From NCBI RefSeq assembly GCF_963576675.1, contig NC_088915.1:90095501-90159500 (forward strand): a DNA stretch of 64,000 bases. Reading direction: 5' to 3'. Of this stretch, positions 35,701-45,475 are shown one piece after another (the first letter of the stretch is position 1; the number at the start of each line of letters is the position of its first letter). The translations under genes and the position numbers were made by a program. The DNA is from Euphorbia lathyris (lineage: Eukaryota > Streptophyta > Magnoliopsida > Malpighiales > Euphorbiaceae). The notes beneath the pieces are model-generated. The model was not told where the DNA came from. It ran no database searches and saw only the letters and a list, made by a program, of their open reading frames with translations.

Positions 35701-37893
35701 AAACGATTACTATGTTATCCGCCCTTGATGAGCAGGCCAGTGGATGGAGAAGATTTATTTCTTTATGTATCTGTCACCAGCACGGCGATATGCACCGTAA
35801 TGGTGCGAGAAGAAGAAGAGCAACAGTATCCGGTGTACTATGTGAGTAAAGTCTTGAAGGATGCAGAACTTCGATATTCGAGGTTAGATAAAATGGCCCT
35901 CGCGGTGATAACCACGGCGGCTAGGTTGAAGCCATACTTCCAGGCGCATACTATTATTGTGAGAACTGGAATTCCAATGCGAAAGGTATTGCAGAAACCT
36001 GACGCATCCGGACGATTAATGGAATGGTCAATTCGCTTGGGAGAATTCGACATTCGTTATGAAGGAAGACCAACTTTAAAAAGTCAAGTACTTGCCGATT
36101 TCGTGAATGAGTTCACGTGGGATGAAAACGAATGTCCAAAAACACAAAAAGAAAAGTGGAGTATGTTCACAGATGGGGCATTATCCACAGATGGGGCTGG
36201 ACTAGGAGTCGTTATCAAAGGTCCGGACGTTATTCGCCTATACTATGCAGCAAAGTTAACATTCAAAACTACTAACAATGCTGCAGAATATGAGGCAATG
36301 ATATGCGGATTGAAATTGATTAACGAACTTATGCCAGAAAGAGTGGTAATCTACATCGACTCTAAGCTTATGATAAATCAGATCACAAAGAATTATCTGG
36401 TGAAACAGGAAGATCTGGTCAAATATCATCAGGTTGTTAGTAGATTGACACAGGAGTTAACACATAAAGGAATCATCTGGGAGATGGTGCATGTTCCAAG
36501 GGGCCAGAATAAGAAGGCTGACGAGTTGGCAAAAGCGGCGGCAAGTAGGGACCCATGGAGTCAAAAAGCATGTAATTTGGAAATAAGGTCGTCACCAGCA
36601 TTCGAAGCCGATCAGATTATGGTCATCGAAGAGCTAGAAGATGATGAAGATTGGCGGATGCCCATCCGCCAATATCTGGAAAATGGAGATTTGCCGGTTG
36701 ACAAAAGTTTGGCCAGAAAGCTAATTGGGCAGTCAGCGAGATACTCAATTCGAGATGGGACTTTGTACCGGAAATCATATACATGTCCATGGCTGAAATG
36801 TATTAGCCGCAACGAAGGAGATTACGTGCTGAGAGAACTTCATGAAGGAATTTGTGGTGCACATGAGGCATCCGCAACATTAGCAAGAAAAGTCAAGTTG
36901 ATGGGCTATTATTGGCCAAAGGTGGTGGAGGATTCCCAGAAAATGGTAGCGGAATGTCACAGCTGTCAAATCCATGCAAATGAAAAGCATGTCCCTGGAG
37001 CCGAACAAGTCACTATAATGACGGCGTGGCCATTCGCAACGTGGAGGATCGATATAGTGGGCCCGTTCCCAGAAGCAACAAGGAAAAGGAAGTACTTGGT
37101 AGTCGCGGTGGACCACTTCAGCAAATGGGTAGAAACAGAGGCAGTAACCGCTCAAACGCCTGAGCGAATGATCGAGTTCTTACGAGAGAACATTATCATG
37201 CGGTTTGGAATCCCGCAAATGCTCATAACCGATAATGGTACCCAGTTCAACTGTGTCAAATTCAAAGCATATTGCGAAAGCATGGGGATCAAGAATCATT
37301 TTTCCTCCGTGAATCATCCCCAATCGAATGGTATGACAGAGGTTACCAATAGAGCCATGATTCAGGGCATCAAGAAGCGACTCGGTGATAAGAAAACGGG
37401 TTGGGTGGATGAGATACCGCATATGTTATGGGCATACAGAACTTCGGTGAAGGCAGTGACAGGCGAAACACCCTTCTCGCTGGTTTATGGGGCCGAAGCA
37501 GTTCTTCCTGTTGAAGTCAAGTCACCTACAGACAGGGTGATTTATTACTGCGCCACCCAAAATCCTATCAATGTTAAAGATGCATTGGATTCTGTTGAAG
37601 AGCGAAGAGAAAAAGCTTACATGCGAATGGCAGTATATCGCAATAGAATCAAAAAGTATCATGACAGAAGGGTGCGAAAGGTGATAATCAATGAGCGGGA
37701 CTTGGTCTTGAAAAAAGCAGACAAAATACAATCCAGAGAAGGCAAAGGAAAATTAGGCGTCAATTGGGTTGGGCCTTACAGGGTATCCAAGAAATTGGGA
37801 CCGGCAACCTTTGAAATAGAAGAAATGAGCGGGAAAAAGCTCCCGCGCACCTGGAATCTAGAGAACTTGCGCCAATACAAACAGGCTGAGTAG
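32794..37893 (+). CDS. Tat gag-pol polyprotein, 1699 codons open
   Basis: A single open frame. Gag capsid core (about residues 60-240, with ASDWFRSLP) is followed by two identical 42-residue zinc-knuckle modules (315-398, CRFHRLNGHDTNDC). The retropepsin has VLVDTGSS (about 479). RT has VDFKDLNKAYPKD and YIDDM (about 843). An RT-linked RNase H (about 970-1105) precedes a second RNase H with FTDGALS, AAEYEA and an IDS motif (about 1120-1260). The integrase has an HHCC finger (about 1350-1395) and D, D, E residues (WRIDIVG, TDNGTQF, MTEVTNR; about 1416-1515). All catalytic residues I can check are present. The annotated start is where the frame opens; upstream stops may deprive it of a normal start. 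Confidence 0.93.
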   Translation: MSTQYGRWISPRIHQQRMEEVRREPNAELEDQLRNMMERMGYTPRARAVVQSDSPFAPSLREFIPDHRIKASAIPKYYGDPNSDPEAHVRNYRELMDVAGASESIICRLFSTTLGGAASDWFRSLPTESIHNWTQYSRDFCAKFVGCKAADVTDRQLKEIKQRNYTSLREFVVAFNDILVRLQNPDIVSIRNIMADGTTDWSMRKEIIRNKPCTVAELMKIAKEFMEVDDVNREHRAQTRRERDAARSTSDNRRHQNQTQSKGNFVRKGERSFQGGHQTPLNTTRHEVLLWIEKNPLKKDVQFPEAKGRTSLGRYPNKYCRFHRLNGHDTNDCYELKREIEKLIERGKLSQFVRKEDPNKYCRFHRLNGHDTNDCYELKREIEKLIERGKLSQFVRKEATDDKTIVPHETEARPEKKQKKGVINVIAGGIYEPPTKRSHREQRKSNTSRGDALNYLFARITEPHADALVITVAIEGWDIRRVLVDTGSSCNVITQTAFNQLGIHDERVEHTFMDVTGFGGQSSQTNGQVVLETEMGDKNLKWRGDLEFAIVDLQLAYNIILGHPFLSETESLISMKHLTLHLPTHQGRVIVEGDQLISQQAYTLSLETKPDEEDKVDEKLSAEALGETELFSISNDKKVRIAAGLPEEMKKAITEVLIQCESAFAAPDEVLKGINPEIATHRLNVDKSATPVQQKKRGHALERQKAIEKAVADLLKSDAIREVTYPEWLANVVLVKKPNGTYRMCVDFKDLNKAYPKDMYPLPNIDILVDGTAGFEALSFTDVKSSYHQIPMEKADEIKTSFIIHQVTYCFKVMPFGLKNAGATYQRMMNKIFSDKSGENFSIYIDDMIIKSKKMQDHPQDIKEILEVLIKYGLKLNPEKSTFGARAGKFLGFIVSGKGVEANPEKVKAVMEMKTPRSIRDVQRLNGRLVALGRFISCSARRCLPFYNAIKKSKSFEWTPDCQEAFEGIKRLLCYPPLMSRPVDGEDLFLYVSVTSTAICTVMVREEEEQQYPVYYVSKVLKDAELRYSRLDKMALAVITTAARLKPYFQAHTIIVRTGIPMRKVLQKPDASGRLMEWSIRLGEFDIRYEGRPTLKSQVLADFVNEFTWDENECPKTQKEKWSMFTDGALSTDGAGLGVVIKGPDVIRLYYAAKLTFKTTNNAAEYEAMICGLKLINELMPERVVIYIDSKLMINQITKNYLVKQEDLVKYHQVVSRLTQELTHKGIIWEMVHVPRGQNKKADELAKAAASRDPWSQKACNLEIRSSPAFEADQIMVIEELEDDEDWRMPIRQYLENGDLPVDKSLARKLIGQSARYSIRDGTLYRKSYTCPWLKCISRNEGDYVLRELHEGICGAHEASATLARKVKLMGYYWPKVVEDSQKMVAECHSCQIHANEKHVPGAEQVTIMTAWPFATWRIDIVGPFPEATRKRKYLVVAVDHFSKWVETEAVTAQTPERMIEFLRENIIMRFGIPQMLITDNGTQFNCVKFKAYCESMGIKNHFSSVNHPQSNGMTEVTNRAMIQGIKKRLGDKKTGWVDEIPHMLWAYRTSVKAVTGETPFSLVYGAEAVLPVEVKSPTDRVIYYCATQNPINVKDALDSVEERREKAYMRMAVYRNRIKKYHDRRVRKVIINERDLVLKKADKIQSREGKGKLGVNWVGPYRVSKKLGPATFEIEEMSGKKLPRTWNLENLRQYKQAE
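33739..33990 (+). repeat. Perfect 126-bp tandem duplication in gag
   Basis: Two adjacent copies, 126 bp each (starting 33739 and 33865), code for the 42-residue knuckle module in frame. No differences were seen within the repeated unit, so duplication is very recent, or maintained by conversion. Confidence 0.93.
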
Positions 37894-38348
37894 TTAAGGG
37901 AAATGATGAGTACTCTTTTTCCTTTTATGAGTTTTTTCCCACTGGGTTTTCTGATAAAAGGTTTTAATGAGGCTTTGATCCCGCACAGTTTATGTATCCA
38001 TGTAACGTGAAGTTTTTTATTTTTAGCAAAATAAAGATATTCAATGGTTACAATTATTCAATATGCAACAGCTGAATGCATGTCCTTCTCAACTGATAAT
38101 AGAAACACATAAATGTGTTGCCTACAAAAAGAAAGGCAGATGCATGATTACGCATCATTCGCAAAACCTTATGATTAAACCTTATGATTGTTTAAGAATT
38201 ACAAGGCAGGCATAAAATTAAGCGAATAAAAGAGTACTCAAAAATTGCAAAAAGGGTCTGGCCACCCTAACGAAAACAAAACTAACTACGAAAAATTACA
38301 AGTATGAAGTCGGCAAAAGGCAAGGGTCGCATACGAAAGTAACCGGCA
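37894..38348. other. Spacer between pol and the antisense ORF
   Basis: AT-rich, no supported gene; the short minus frame 38282-38491 overlaps the antisense ORF end in another frame and might be part of a downstream exon, but no convincing splice site was found. Confidence 0.5.
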
Positions 38349-39101
38349 TTAAGGCAACAAGGAATAGAAACCCCATAGAAATTGCACATGTAAGTAAAAC
38401 GGCAAGCGAAGAAAGTTTGGATTCTCTTCATTAAACTTGATGAAGAAATAAGACCTGTCCCACTCGCGGATTTTGTTCGACTTCTCATCAAAGCCGTAGT
38501 AACTGCTCTGTCGGATGAAGGTAAAATACTCCCCCGAACTTTTGAAGTGGTGAAGCTTGGAGAAGATCTTGAGCGAGAAGGGGACCTCCAGACAATCCGC
38601 CAAAAACTTATCCAGGGTCAAGTCGGCCCATCCATTGGGATGCAGTTGTCCAGGTGCGATTCTATAACCATCAAGGATGGAAGCAATCTCATCCGCCAGC
38701 GGATACGTGAAACCGCAGATAATTTGGGCGACAAATATGGTAAAATACCCCTTTGGGAAGTCGCCGGGACCTCTATTTTCCCCGGGAATGCTTGTTTCCA
38801 GGCCTTGAAGCCAGGGGTACTGCTCCCGCAAGTCGTCAATCGTCTCGCGGCAAACTAAGCTTCCTGACCTATCCTTCTTCGGTAATAAGCGGAGAGTTGG
38901 GATAGGTGGTGGAATCAACTTCCTAGGGTCGAAACTTAGGCCCTCATCAGTCATATTCGCCAGATGGAGAAACTCGACGGGATGAGAATCAGACCTAGGA
39001 GAGCTAGTTGAGACTTCATCAACCATCTCATCAACCTCGTGGGACACCTCGCGATTGTAATTTTCGTCGAAGGGTGTGAAATCAAGTTCAGGGTTCGACA
39101 T
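38349..39101 (-). CDS. Antisense ORF of the Tat element (250 aa), gypsy-type transposon domain
   Basis: Open minus-strand frame opposite to gag-pol, between pol and the 3' LTR. An acidic N-terminus is followed by GYPL-like GFTYPLADEI and the LAPGQLHPNGW-like IAPGQLHPNGWADLT stretch, which recall the Pfam family 'putative gypsy type transposon' (PF04195). Extra antisense ORFs at this place are known from Tat elements such as Retand and Grande. It carries no RT or transposase catalytic motif, and its function is unknown. It ends with ...FYSLLP, where more exons could follow. Intact after about 2 percent LTR divergence, so it may be under selection or simply young. Confidence 0.72.
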   Translation of the reverse strand: MSNPELDFTPFDENYNREVSHEVDEMVDEVSTSSPRSDSHPVEFLHLANMTDEGLSFDPRKLIPPPIPTLRLLPKKDRSGSLVCRETIDDLREQYPWLQGLETSIPGENRGPGDFPKGYFTIFVAQIICGFTYPLADEIASILDGYRIAPGQLHPNGWADLTLDKFLADCLEVPFSLKIFSKLHHFKSSGEYFTFIRQSSYYGFDEKSNKIREWDRSYFFIKFNEENPNFLRLPFYLHVQFLWGFYSLLP

Positions 39102-39332
39102 ATCGGTGAAGGAAACGAACAGAAATAAAAAATGGTTGAAGGAGTTACAGAAAGAGAAACTTACATGTGAGAAAGAACGCAGGGAAGAACGAAGACAAGA
39201 GGGTTGATGCTGGAGAGGAAATGACAGAAAACGAAAGAGCTACTGGTTAAAACCCCCAACTTTCCAATACCCAGATGAATGTGAAGAGTTGCCTAAACGT
39301 ATGAAAAGACCCTAAAAGGGCTCTTACCAGAC

Positions 39333-39347
39333 CAGGGGGGAGGCATG
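39333..39347 (+). promoter_or_regulatory. Polypurine tract of the Tat element
   Basis: AGGGGGGAGGCATG directly precedes the 3' LTR; composition and place fit the plus-strand primer. Confidence 0.75.
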
Positions 39348-39766
39348 TGATGATTCGCGAAGCCAACTGGACCGAATCCAAAACACGGGCCCAACCCACG
39401 ATAACTTAAGCCCACGGTTCAAGTTGAATGGGCTCCTAATAAAGGAAAGGGCTAACCGCCCGAAATCCTAATAAGACACTAAACCACCCACTCAGAGAAA
39501 CGGTTATAAAGGACCATGTATATGACCACGTGGGGGACGTGGCACAGGAGGAGTAACCGCCGAAGGCGGTTACCTGGAGGTGCTTATAAAAGAGATAAGG
39601 AAGCTAGGAGAGAAGTAGCTTCGTATTTTTTAATCCTCTATACGATTATCGACCTACTAAATTCCATATAAAACTGACTTGATCGTCGGAGAGGTTTCCC
39701 GGAGATCCTGTCTCCGGTTTTGTTTTGCAGGTAATTACAACGAGGATCATCCAATCAAATTCGGCA
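39348..39766 (+). repeat. 3' LTR of the Tat element (419 bp)
   Basis: Same length and ends as 31653-32071, with 8 single-base differences by eye. Hairpin, G-box region and TATA are retained. Confidence 0.93.
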
Positions 39767-41000
39767 ATTCGTTTGGTTTCTTCACTAGCACAACAATCGT
39801 GAGCCGTTATGTCCAGTCTACCTCTCTTATGAAATTAGCTTCGAGAAGTTTCTTCACTTCGTCCTCTACGGCTCTCTCTGTCTTCCTGGAACGTGATTTC
39901 TCTTCTTCTGTATCAAAGACTTAGGTGATGAATCAATATTAAACTTATGTGTTATGCATCTGGACTGATCCATTTTACATCTACCACCTAAGAGCTTCTT
40001 AAAATCTTTCTTCGCATTCGAAATGTAGGCTTTTCGCAATCCGTAATTCCTTATAAGGTGCTATGACTAGAAGTTCTACCTCCCCCACGCTCAGTGTTGA
40101 GTTCATGCTCTTCCTCCTATTCTGGCACATTTTATAATGAGGCCAAATAGGTGTCCTGCACCATCTTCTTGTTACCCTCGCTACAACTGGCACATTTTCC
40201 TTAGGAATATGTAAGGTTGAATGTCTTATAGAAATAATCATCTCTATTTTGGTTAAGAATAGCCATTCTATGATGACGTATGTTGATGGCCTAACCCATT
40301 ATGGTGAACTCACATTCTCCATCCCAAGCCGTATCGCTATCACTAAACTAGCATCTCAATACCACCTGGCCTTGCATAGGGGATGAATGGCCAATGAGAT
40401 ATATCAATGGAACCTACAATAACTCTACCCTGATTGGATCCACATGTATATTCTTGAAGGCATTCCGAGTGATCATATCTACAAAACTTCTAATGTCTAC
40501 CATGATATGTCTAATCTGGTATCCCTTATTATTTTGGTAATGGCTAAGGCGTCTGTGTGGATATAAGTTATAAGATTAGTCAAAGAGAATGAATGTTTCT
40601 ATATATCATACCTCGTGTTATGAGATTCAAAATCTGATCCTCCTGCTATTTTGTTGATCACTCCCGTGATCCTTTTTGATATGGTTGAACTTCATATTTT
40701 TAGCTTGATTTTCAATAGAGTCATTCATGATTCATTAAATGGCGACTAACCATCCCATTATCAAACATGTGTTTTAGGCTTATGCAGTGCTCCATAAAGA
40801 TTTGAACTCCAGCCATTAGTTCACTGTTAATATAAGGGTTTTGTGCCACATATTTTGGTGGGGACAGTTTCTGCACCAACCTCTGCACCAACCTCGCACT
40901 CTTTTTTTAGATTTGGTTTTCTAAAGAGTTTTATTAATGCTTGACGTCTTTAGAGCCGATGAACTCATGATGAAATCTCAGGTCCACGATCAACTCACCA
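39767..41000 (-). pseudogene. Older Gypsy relic, protease and RT start (minus strand)
   Basis: Read on the minus strand: a decayed gag end (about 40900-40600), protease-like sequence (about 40510-40260), the RT leader ending in VVLVKK (about 39900-39770). It matches 4290-5190 over most of its length. The RT resumes at 31649 on the far side of the Tat insertion. Many stops and frame changes; no product is expected. A 20-bp poly-T lies at about 41021. Confidence 0.78.
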
Positions 41001-41426
41001 ATGATAAAGAGCCTCATTGTCTTTTTTTTTTTTTTTTTTTGCAAAACAGGCGAGGTGCCAACTACCTAGCATAAGACACCGAACAAAGTTAATATAACTC
41101 CCAACAATAGTAAAAAGCTATAGAGGTTAGGTTTGTGATCATACCTCGAGGATACCCTTAAACCCTCTATGTGTAGGCTTCTCATGGTCTCTATTAGGTT
41201 ATAGGCAGGGGTGTGCATTAGTTTAAACCGTATATGGAACCGAACCGAGCCGAACTGATTTAATTCACTTTTTTGGTTCGATTTTTTTTGACACATCAGT
41301 TCGCAATCTATTATATTTTCAGGTGCAGTTCGGTATTCGGTTTGGTTTGGCTTGAAAAAAATATAAAAAATTCGAACCGCAACAAATTACATATATTCTA
41401 CGTTATTTTATTTATATATTGAAGAG

Positions 41427-41561
41427 GGTATGGTTCGAGTCTTAAGAGCGGCCTCTTGCCAAATAAATTGGTAGGGGAAAGCTTGCCTCCAGTACACTCT
41501 TGTGGTGGGATCCCTCTCGGGACCCTTGCTCAGCGGGGGCACGTAGTATACCGGGCTATCC
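41427..41561 (+). mobile_element. SINE-like insertion (135 bp, 5'-truncated)
   Basis: Bounded by a perfect 10-bp direct repeat TATTGAAGAG (41417-41426 and 41562-41571). It starts with GGTATGGTTCGAGTC, which fits a Pol III B box (GGTTCGANTCC), then a GC-rich body and ends GGGCTATCC with no poly(A). No A box is seen, so the copy is probably 5'-truncated. The family name is not certain. Confidence 0.7.
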
Positions 41562-41867
41562 TATTGAAGAGAAAATGATTAAATGAATGTAGATAGAGGA
41601 AATGTTCAATGGCCCTCACTTCGTTAATTTTCCACGTCTAGATATCAACTAAATTGAGTCTTCAATCATTGACTTATATAAGCCATAAACAATCTTTACT
41701 ACTAAATTTGGACCAAATATATTTCTGTAATACTATAATATCGTTTGATTATATTTCTCAGTTCATTTAATAAGGATAAGGTATCCAGGTATCAAATATA
41801 TTTCTATAATACTCTCTTTGAATATATTTCTCAGTCCATTAAATTATATTACATATTTAGTATTGGT

Positions 41868-42052
41868 TTAGTTTACCTGCTGTTTACTGTTGTTGTTTGT
41901 TGTTAGGGTTTGCTATTTGTTGTTAGAAAAAACTACTTTCCCAGAAATAGAGATTTTCTGTTTATATAAAAAACTACTTTTCAGCTATAAAATATAAACA
42001 GAAGTGAAAAGAGCAAACAGGAAGAGAAAGAGTAGTAACTAAACACCCCTTA
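41868..42052. mobile_element. hAT-like MITE of the GTTTGCTGTTG family
   Basis: Starts TTGGTTTAGTTTACCTGC, has TGTTGTTTGTTGTTAGGG, and ends AGTAACTAAACACCCC. Related segments: 30117-30325, 60028-60252, 60303-60505. TSD not fixed. Confidence 0.55.
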
Positions 42053-42076
42053 ATTCACATATGGAATATAAATGTG

Positions 42077-42543
42077 GGCTTAAAGCATTATTTGGTCCAC
42101 GACCTATCCAAAATTGTGTCATTTAGTCCCTAATCTATTATTTGCTCACATTTGGTCCTTGACCGATCCCATTTGGTCAAATTTCACCTAATTTGTATGA
42201 ATACTTAATGGAATCATTATCTCATTGATAAGTAACGATATTTTGACACTTAAACTTGAAACCTGATATTTCGTAAAGTTTTTTTTCCACGTTATGTGAA
42301 AATAATTAATTAGATTAAAAAAAGAAAAAAACAAAAAATCCTAAACTAAAATCTATCAAGTTCAAGTGTTAAAATATCGTTACTTATAATTGAGATAATG
42401 CTTCACTTAAGTTTGAATCCAAATTGGGTGAAAGTTCACCAATTTGGGACAGATCAGGGACCAAATGTGACCAAATAATATGTTAGAGGCCAAATAACAA
42501 AATTTTGGATATATAAATCAGGGACCAAATAGCGCTTTAAGCC
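42077..42543. mobile_element. MULE-type MITE (467 bp) with 10-bp TSD
   Basis: Ends GGCTTAAAGC and GCTTTAAGCC are perfect inversions, and the TIRs extend over the ATTTGGTCC blocks. The direct repeat TATAAATGTG lies at 42067-42076 and 42544-42553. A degraded relative is at 54871-55285. Confidence 0.9.
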
Positions 42544-43041
42544 TATAAATGTGCACACCAGATGTTATCATATTTGGTCCTTTTTATTATTTAATTATAT
42601 TAGTATTTATAGTAAAATATGTAAAAATTAGTTAAAATGAAGTTGAATGGAAAATATGAGTCCATTATAGCACAGCCTACAATTCCCCAGTTATTATGGT
42701 AAATTGAATTAGTACTCATTAGTGAACCTGGACAGGAGATGAGCAAAGGTTCATTCCATAATATATACTCTAATCAAGCCTATATTCATCTTGTTAGAAA
42801 TATTAATTAATGAGCAAAACTGATTTTATCTTTATTATTATTATTATTAATTACACCTAATTTCCACATAATATTCTCATCCTTACCTGGATATATCGCC
42901 ATTCTTTCTTCATCTCTTCCTAATTAGTTTTGACTTCCCTTCTTTCTTTTTATATATAAATTATAATCACTACCAGAAGGTTTTGTAAATTAGTGGTTGC
43001 TAAAGTATTTTTTTTATAAAATAAAGTGATTAATATAATAC

Positions 43042-43355
43042 GGGTAAAAAATATAATTAAGTTTCTGAATTTTACTGTGATCAATTATTTTTTTACGTTG
43101 AGCCATTAATCATTAATTCTGTTATAGATTCGATCATTATTTAAGTTTTTTCAGTAAAGTGAAAATGTCTACATCAACAAGTCGGATCCCTCAAAAGTTA
43201 GTGTCGCCCAAACTCGATGGAAAAATTAAATAAAAGTTGAATCCATAATAAAATTAAAGATTAAGTGTTCAATATGGAATGATAATTTATCAAAAGTTTG
43301 ATCCATAACCTCTGCAATATTCAGAGGTTTAATTATGTTTTTTTTTTTTTTTGCC
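43042..43355. mobile_element. MULE-type MITE, second member of the 7860-8334 family
   Basis: Left GGGTAAAAAATATAATTAAG, right reversed GGCA(n)CATAATTAAACC. Flanks TATAATAC and TATGATAA are similar at 6 of 8 positions, a decayed TSD. Confidence 0.7.
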
Positions 43356-43498
43356 TATGATAAATTTGTATCTACAAAATCGCTAGGATCGAATTCAACA
43401 ACCTAAACTACCGAAAGGTGTTGTAACTGTTAAATCATGAACCAAATTAACCAAAAACTTAAGTTAATATATAATTAACACTCAATAATAGCTCTTTT
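43356..43498. other. Duplicate of sequence downstream of the DUF506 gene
   Basis: Resembles 59940-60027 plus 60253-60300: shared AAATCGCTA, 'ACCAAATTAA.CAAAAACTTA' and CTCAATAATAGC blocks. It continues at 45944 after the MULE-like insertion. Confidence 0.7.
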
Positions 43499-44110
43499 GA
43501 GGTAAGGTGTATAAATATCCGTAAAGTTGACATTTTAAAATTATACAATTTTATCCATAACGTTTATAAATTTCATAAATAATTCATCAAACTGTCTTTT
43601 CGATCATAAATCGTATTACCTACACTTCACATTAGCCCCGTCCCTGAATCTGGGCAGGAGGAACGCCTGCCCAGAGCCCAAGAAAATAAGGGGCCCAAAA
43701 TATAGCTCTACTTTAGCATTTTACTGTCCCTAAATTTAGACGAAGCTAATATAAAATAATACAAATATACAATAATACCTATTCAAAGATAAACAACTGG
43801 ACCAATTTATTATACTTCAGCCCCCATTATATTGGGATGTCAACTTTTTTTTTTTTTTTATAGGCCTTTGATATATTGTTAATTAATTAAGGATAGAATT
43901 TACATATTTTATAATTATTAGCATATTTCTAAATAGATGGAATTTTAATAACTAAAATATGTCTATAGAACATTAAAAATTATAATAACTCGGAAATTAG
44001 TCCAAAAAAAACAAACTTAAACACCATTTTGTCTTCAATTTTCAATTACTTATCATCTTTCTCAATAAATCATCCAAATCCCAACAATTTCTAATTTATG
44101 ACTTTATTAA

Positions 44111-44665
44111 AAGCTTAATACATCATTTGCCCCCTGAACTTGTCCAAAATGGTTGATTGACCTCCTGGACTTTCAAAGTGTCTCGATAGCCTCTTGAACT
44201 TGCATAAAATGTTCAGTTAGCTTCCTGAACTTGCATAAAATGTTCAGTTAGCTTCCTGAACTTGCATAAAATGTAATCAATTAATCACTCGGTTGTAAAA
44301 AAGTAAGTTAAATGTGGAAGATATATTGCACGCATTTTAAAAAAGTAAAACGACCAAGATCGGTTTATACGATTATAATATTAGAAAAGAAAATGTTTTA
44401 TAGTTGAATAAGTAAGAAATTCTTTTTTAACATGTTTTAATCTATTTTGTGAATTATGTAATAACATTATAAGGCACATGTAACATATCTCCCACATTTG
44501 ACTTACTTTTTTACAACCGAATGATTAATTGATTATGTTTTACGTAAGTTCAGGGAGCTAACTGAACATTTTATGCAAGTTCATGGGGTTATTGAGACAC
44601 TTTGAAAGTTTAGGGGGCCAATCAACCATTTTGGACAAGTTCAGGGGGCAAATGATATATTAAGC
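44111..44665. mobile_element. MULE-type MITE (555 bp) with 9-bp TSD
   Basis: TSD CTTTATTAA at 44102-44110 and 44666-44674. Long TIRs: left GCTTAATACATCATTTGCC, right reversed GCTTAATATATCATTTGCC, continuing over about 100 bp. A CTGAACTTGCATAAAATGTT unit is locally duplicated (44215-44275). Confidence 0.92.
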
Positions 44666-44689
44666 CTTTATTAAATGAGTTGATGTACA

Positions 44690-44960
44690 TTCTTAAATTT
44701 GTGAAAATATGGATTGTTATCTAAATATTTCAATTGCTTTCGAATCGTATTAACTATGATAGTGACCGTTGCATCAGCTAAAAGAAGTTTTTCAAAATTA
44801 AAATTATTGAAAAACTATATGAGATCGTCAATGTCATAAAAAAAATTAAGTGGTCTAATCATTTTATGTATTGAGAGAAATATGTTACATCATATTGATA
44901 TAGACACTATTATTACTGATTTTGCATTTAGAAATGCTCGTAGACATCATTTTGTATAAC
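44690..44960 (+). pseudogene. hAT transposase C-terminal dimerisation domain relic
   Basis: A plus frame reads TVASAKRSFSKLKLLKNYMR, one stop, then LSGLIILCIERN and FAFRNARR, the hallmark of the hAT dimerisation domain (normally VASAERSFSKLKLIKNYLRS). The rest of the transposase is lost. It fits the surrounding hAT ends. Confidence 0.88.
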
Positions 44961-44978
44961 AAATGAAGTAATTTTTTA

Positions 44979-45475
44979 GGGTTAATTACAAATAACTACC
45001 TTGTGGTTTGACCGATTTGCGATGTGGTACCTGTGACATTTTTTTTTGCAAACACAACCCTATGGTTGCAAAATTTTACATGTTTTTTTACTTTGCCAAA
45101 TTTGACCGATAACGACTTCGAAATAAAAAATTTCAGGAGCTAAATGATATTTTAAGCAACTTTAATTCTTCAACTTTTAAGGTTTAAGGTCATTTAGGTG
45201 TTGTTTTTTATGAGAGAGAAAAGATAATGTTTATAGAGAGAAAATTCCAAAAATGATGATTTTGAAAAATTAAGAATATGGTTCCATAGTAAATATGATA
45301 CCAAACAAGTTTAATTCTTGAAAATTTTCATCGAAGTCGTTATCGGCCAAATTTGGCAACGTAAAAAAAACATGTAAAATTTTGCAACCATAGGGTTGTG
45401 TTTGCAAAAAAAAAATACCACAGGTACCACATCGCAAATCGGTCAAACCACAGGGCAGTTATTTGTAATTAACCC
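44979..45475. mobile_element. TIR MITE (497 bp) inside the hAT element
   Basis: TIRs GGGTTAATTACAAATAAC... and reversed right end extend over about 100 bp (CCACAGGTACCACATCGCAA at the right and TTGCGATGTGGTACCTGTG at the left). Flanks ATTTTTTA and TTTTTTTA form a near-perfect 8-bp TSD. Confidence 0.88.

Larger units (their letters stand above)
31653..39766 (+). mobile_element. Young Tat-lineage Gypsy retrotransposon (8.1 kb)
   Basis: Two 419-bp LTRs (31653-32071 and 39348-39766) differ at 8 positions by eye (1.9 percent, 7 transitions). Internal order is PBS-like site, gag, protease, RT, RNase H, a second archaeal-type RNase H, integrase, an antisense ORF and a polypurine tract, which is the Tat arrangement. 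It interrupts an older Gypsy RT. No clean 5-bp TSD was found: GATGC precedes the left LTR and ATTCG follows the right one. Just before the LTR start, the right copy has TG and the left has TGC, so the true start may be two or three bases earlier. Confidence 0.93.
41640..42970 (+). other. Gutted duplicate of the DUF506 locus (promoter side)
   Basis: 41650-41830 resembles 60620-60720 (downstream side of the DUF506 gene), and 42590-42970 resembles 58505-58660 (its promoter), including AATATGTAAAAATTAGTT, 'GAATGGAAAATATGAGTCCATTA' and the 'GCCATTCTTTC..TATATATA' block. The order suggests a former head-to-tail duplication. No coding sequence follows. Two MITEs sit inside this stretch. Confidence 0.7.

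Noticed and set aside
31648..39771. A 5-bp TSD for the Tat element
   Set aside because: GATGC and ATTCG do not match, also not when the LTR start is moved by two or three bases.
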